64,000 nt of DNA from positions 496,001 through 560,000 of the forward strand of contig NZ_CP135529.1 in the NCBI RefSeq assembly GCF_032401055.1, written 5' to 3'. Every line of letters starts with the position of its first letter. Position 1 is the stretch's first letter. This document shows positions 60,814 through 64,000 of the stretch, in pieces. Source of the stretch: Tardiphaga sp. 709 (GTDB lineage Bacteria; Pseudomonadota; Alphaproteobacteria; Rhizobiales; Xanthobacteraceae). The notes beneath the pieces were generated by a model that was not told where the DNA came from, made no database searches, and saw nothing but the letters and a program-made list of their open reading frames with translations. A program made the translations under genes and the position numbers.

Positions 60814-60907
60814 TCGCTTCTCCTCCGGCGAGCCGGATTTTTTGATCAAGGAATGCGAGCTCGCGATAGTCGAAATGCCGTGGTTCGCAGGGCGGTATCG
60901 ATCATGC

Positions 60908-62407
60908 TCATCGATTTCCAGAGCGTCGAAAGCTCTTGATTTCCGATACGCTGCCGTCGCGGAAAGTCAGTTCGACTGAAACAAACTTCGTGGTCGCAGG
61001 GATCTTGAGGTAGGGTTCCGCGCCAGATGGTGTCGCGATCGGGTCGTGCAGATCGCAAGGCGGGAATTTCAGAACCTTGTCCGGCATGGCACTGTCAATA
61101 CCTACACGGGCTTCGCGGATGGCACAGCGATACGACATCAGGTGCGTATAGTACATCAACGGTGTGTTGTAGCCGCCGAAAGCAAGCCAGCTCCCCGCCG
61201 TCATGTCGAGAATCTTGCGCTGATCACGAACCAGCGCAGCCTCCGGATCGAAGCGGATCGGAAACGGCCCCTGCATCTCGCCGTTCGCGTCGATGTAACG
61301 CAGATAGATTGTCGCCGCCGCCGCATCAGCATCGAGCTGGATCGCCGGATTCGGCATCCGCTTGCGCGTGCGCGGATCGAGCGTGTCCATGAAGCCGGTC
61401 TCGCGGAAGCTACCTGCCTCGCCCATCCGCCAGGAGATGCCCAGCGTCGGATCGGCGATCGAGAACATCACGGTCCAGCCACCATTGTGACGCGAGAAGC
61501 TGGCGATCGGCGCATTCACCGCATCGTTGGCCGGCGGCAGTTGCGGAACGTTGACAGGCGGCAGCGCAGCGACCTGCTGCAGCGGTTCGGCCGGCCGCGC
61601 ATCGGCCTGCTTGAGCGCCACACCATTGAGAAAGACGTCATCGACCATCTGGTCGAAATACACAGGCACCTGACGGTGCTTCACGGTCTCTGCCATCTCG
61701 CTGACGGTCCGCCGGGTGCGCTGCGCGACCTGCACGAGGTTCAGCGATGGCTCCTGCAACTCCTTGATGAACGTGCGTGTGAAAACCGAATTCGGATCGG
61801 TGTCGTTGTTCGACAAACGATCCAGCGCGGTCTGCCGCGGTCCTGCAGAGAAGATCGAGAAGACGCCTTCCGGGAGCGTCGTCATCGGGGCGAGGCCGCC
61901 GCTGCCGGCCACCGCACGTGTGCCAGCGCGCTCGAATGGATTGTTGCGACAGGCATCGAACACCAGAATCGACGTCCGCGCGCCGCGCATCTGCAGGCGC
62001 GTCACGATACGGTCGGCAAGGATTGCGGAGTCACGCACCAATTCTTCCTGACCCTCGGTGGCGGCAGGAACGTCCGTCGGCAGCAGGAAATTCTGGCCGG
62101 CGATCTCGAAGCCGTGGCCAGCAAAAAAGAAAAAGGCTGTGTCGCCTTTTTCGACCGTCGAATCGAAAGCGAGCAACGACTGACTAAAGGCCTGCCGGGT
62201 CTGGTTCTCGGCCACCATGACGCTGAAGCCGAGACTCTTGAGGGCATCGCCCATGCTGCGGGCATCGTTCACAGCCTTCTGCAGCTTCGGCACGTTGCGG
62301 TAGTCGTTGTTGCCGATCACCAGTGCCACGCGTTTCCCAGCAAAAGCCGGCGCCGCCGAAAGTGCTGCCGCCGCCAGCGCCGCCAGCAGGATCAAAAGCC
62401 GTCGCAT
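60908..62407 (-). CDS. Exported caspase-family (C14) peptidase
   Basis: 499 aa from ATG 62407. A signal peptide (LLILLAALAAAALSAAPAFA) precedes a caspase p20-like domain: KRVALVIGNNDYRN, catalytic His in FFFFAGHGFEIAG, catalytic Cys in LVFDACRNNPF. The C-terminal 240 residues are a beta-rich region (WTVMFSIADPTLGISWRMG) of unknown role. Orthocaspases of this type are frequent in alphaproteobacteria and are cut after basic residues; role in stress or cell death is unproven. Confidence 0.88.
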   Translation of the reverse strand: MRRLLILLAALAAAALSAAPAFAGKRVALVIGNNDYRNVPKLQKAVNDARSMGDALKSLGFSVMVAENQTRQAFSQSLLAFDSTVEKGDTAFFFFAGHGFEIAGQNFLLPTDVPAATEGQEELVRDSAILADRIVTRLQMRGARTSILVFDACRNNPFERAGTRAVAGSGGLAPMTTLPEGVFSIFSAGPRQTALDRLSNNDTDPNSVFTRTFIKELQEPSLNLVQVAQRTRRTVSEMAETVKHRQVPVYFDQMVDDVFLNGVALKQADARPAEPLQQVAALPPVNVPQLPPANDAVNAPIASFSRHNGGWTVMFSIADPTLGISWRMGEAGSFRETGFMDTLDPRTRKRMPNPAIQLDADAAAATIYLRYIDANGEMQGPFPIRFDPEAALVRDQRKILDMTAGSWLAFGGYNTPLMYYTHLMSYRCAIREARVGIDSAMPDKVLKFPPCDLHDPIATPSGAEPYLKIPATTKFVSVELTFRDGSVSEIKSFRRSGNR

Positions 62408-62637
62408 TGTTCTATCCCCGCCCCGCCAGCGCATTTATCTCTATGCTGGCTCGACCGCGTGATTGTCTGCCTTGGTCGAGGCAAAACGGCGGCCGGTTCA
62501 AACCGAGGTCTAGCCGTTACAGGTAATTTTGTCTTGCCCACACAAGCAGATCATCTGCCCTCACATTGCGGAGCCGCTGCCACAAATTCTGCCTTAATCT
62601 CCATTAGCCCGAGCCAAATCAAAGTCAGGAGATCGAC

Positions 62638-62943
62638 GTGAAGTCACTGATCCTCGCAGCCGCACTGCTGCTTCCTACCATCGCACTCGCCCAGGATGCA
62701 GCCCCCGCTCCTGCAGCCAAGCCTGCACCGACCGCCAAACCAAAACACGCACCGGTGGCCGCCAAACCGGCGCAGACCACACCGGACGTGTTGGCCATTA
62801 CCCAGATCATCGCTATTCGCCAGGTCGACCCCGCGACCTATGAGATCGACGCCCGCCTACAGAGCGGTAGCGAGGTGCATCTGCGCATGAATGCTTTCGT
62901 GATGCAGAATCTCGGCATGCAACTTGGCACCTACGGCAAGTGA
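62638..62943 (+). CDS. Small secreted Pro/Ala-rich protein
   Basis: 101 aa with a GTG start preceded by AGGAG. Signal peptide (KSLILAAALLLPTIALAQ), then a repetitive AP/KP stretch (APAPAAKPAPTAKPKHAP), then a folded part (ITQIIAIRQVDPATYEIDARL). Periplasmic; unknown function. Confidence 0.65.
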   Translation: MKSLILAAALLLPTIALAQDAAPAPAAKPAPTAKPKHAPVAAKPAQTTPDVLAITQIIAIRQVDPATYEIDARLQSGSEVHLRMNAFVMQNLGMQLGTYGK

Positions 62944-63089
62944 TCCAGCGCTGGTACAATCTCCTCGGACGCCGGCCGATAGGCCTGATTCGGTAAACTT
63001 GTACGGACATGCGCCAACCGTGGCTGGCGAGCGCACCAACGAGCTAAGTGACGGCGCACTAAATCTCGCGAAGTCCTGTGGATAAAGGA

Positions 63090-63122
63090 TTCAGGGCAAA
63101 TCCTCGACATGTTTGCCCTGAA
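63090..63122. repeat. Inverted repeat in the 62.94-63.34 kb gap
   Basis: Arms TTCAGGGCAAA (63090-63100) and TTTGCCCTGAA (63112-63122), perfect over 11 bp, with an 11-base loop. It lies 218 bases before the TetR gene at 63341. The rest of the 397-base gap shows no gene. It could be an operator or a transcript hairpin. Confidence 0.4.
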
Positions 63123-63340
63123 CTATGCTAAGCGACATATCAAGGTTCGGACTAGATCCGGGGAGCTAGCTGGTCAAACCGCTACTCCTGCTACAGGCAA
63201 CCAACGTCAGGAAGCGCGCTTCAGGAACTTTGCGTTCCTCGTAGCTTGGCGATTTGAGGATGGGATTTTTTAGACTGTAAGATTTCAGGCAGTTTTAATC
63301 ACCCGCCCGAAGCCTGCTACGACTGGATACCTGACGACCA

Positions 63341-63955
63341 ATGGCAAAGAAGATGATTACGCCCGGGCACGAGTTGCTGCTTCGGGTCAACAAGGCATTT
63401 CTCGACCACGGCTATGCCGGCCTGTCAATGGTCGGTCTCGCGAGAGAGTGCGGCTTCACGCAGCGCGCGCTCTATTACTATTTCAGCAACAAGGAAGAAG
63501 CGTTTCGTGCCGGGGTCGCCCATCGAAACGAGGTTGCAGTCGCGCAGGCGCTGGAAGCCGGCAAGAAGGTCCGCGAAAGTGGCGGCAGCGCACTCGACAT
63601 TCTGGCCACGATCGTCGATCTGCGCTACGGCGAGACCCGCCGGATGCTGACCTTCTCACCGCATACCGTCGAACTCAATGCGGAAGCCTTTCGGCGCTGT
63701 CGCGATCTCATGATCGAGTCCGCCATCACCTTCCAGGCCGAGCTGGAAAAGCTGATCGTCGATTTCCACTATAACAAGCTGCTGATCCTGACCGGCCGTT
63801 TTACGGCCGCACAGATCGCGCAAGCGCTGGCCGACGGCGGACGGGCTGTCAACCAGGCACTCCCTCCGATCGCAGCGAATGACTTCTCGGCGCGCTATCG
63901 CCAGACCTGCGAGATGATCCTGTATGGCTGCGCGGCAACGCCGACGCAGATCTGA
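63341..63955 (+). CDS. TetR/AcrR-family transcriptional regulator
   Basis: 204 aa. N-terminal HTH: VNKAFLDHGYAGLSMVGLA, then CGFTQRALYYYFSNKEEAF. The C-terminal ligand domain is unfamiliar (LRYGETRRMLTFSPHTVELNAEAF). Its target is unknown; no divergent structural gene is adjacent, so it may act at a distance. The interval after it to the window end holds nothing I can support. Confidence 0.86.
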   Translation: MAKKMITPGHELLLRVNKAFLDHGYAGLSMVGLARECGFTQRALYYYFSNKEEAFRAGVAHRNEVAVAQALEAGKKVRESGGSALDILATIVDLRYGETRRMLTFSPHTVELNAEAFRRCRDLMIESAITFQAELEKLIVDFHYNKLLILTGRFTAAQIAQALADGGRAVNQALPPIAANDFSARYRQTCEMILYGCAATPTQI

Positions 63956-64000
63956 GGCGCTGCGGTTCGCCGCCACATACCCTCCTCTCGACTCATCGCG

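Noticed and set aside
1-64000. tRNA or rRNA genes, especially at the island and satellite junctions
   Set aside because: None recognised by eye at 4.8-5.1, 37.2 or 53.1 kb; a tRNAscan run would be decisive.

Overview
The window is high-G+C alphaproteobacterial DNA of the Bradyrhizobium/Rhodopseudomonas/Tardiphaga/Afipia type. This rests on recognised gene content and order: eukaryotic-type glutamine synthetase (glnII) divergent from a DUF2735 gene, the co-directional block alaC-hom-glpX-GNAT-HAD-recJ, a class I PHB synthase, the efp/epmA/epmB set, and many small Rhizobiales-type hypothetical proteins. No rRNA, tRNA or CRISPR array was seen.

Layout. (1) Positions 1 to about 4.85 kb are the right end of an integrated island that continues past the left edge. 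It holds a histidine-kinase-like ATPase (cut by the edge), a response regulator whose C-terminal part carries a HEPN-type R-N-x3-H motif, a convergently overlapping DNA cytosine-5 methyltransferase, and a tyrosine integrase. I read this as a candidate anti-phage module. (2) From 5 to 37 kb is core chromosome: envelope proteins, PrsW-like protease, HdeD, the EF-P modification cassette, a lytic transglycosylase, a small catabolic cluster (fumarase, Bug-type binding protein, second fumarase/aspartase-superfamily lyase) divergent from a GntR regulator across a perfect 13-bp inverted repeat, then recJ to alaC, phaC, glsA, glnII with a sigma-54 promoter, argC, a PaiB-like protein, tandem metallo-beta-lactamase-fold hydrolases and a DedA protein.

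(3) From 37,247 to 53,095 is a 15.8-kb integrated element bounded by an exact 20-bp direct repeat. It encodes an integrase, an AlpA-like regulator, a RepA-type helicase ATPase, a DUF1064 nuclease-like protein, a small terminase, a fibre-like repeat protein, a scaffold-like protein, a Fic toxin module, and many tiny overlapping genes. No large terminase, portal, capsid or lysis gene was recognised. This fits a phage satellite (PICI-like) better than a complete prophage. An iteron cluster with a hairpin lies between the replication ATPase and the small terminase, a likely origin, and a palindromic 10-mer recurs upstream of two of its transcription units.

(4) From 53 to 64 kb the core resumes: a frameshifted small membrane protein, parE, a frameshifted TetR gene facing an SDR gene across two palindromes, two tandem SDRs, an FAD monooxygenase, a secreted caspase-like protein and a TetR regulator. 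Three core genes carry single-base-type frameshifts, which may be decay or sequencing indels.
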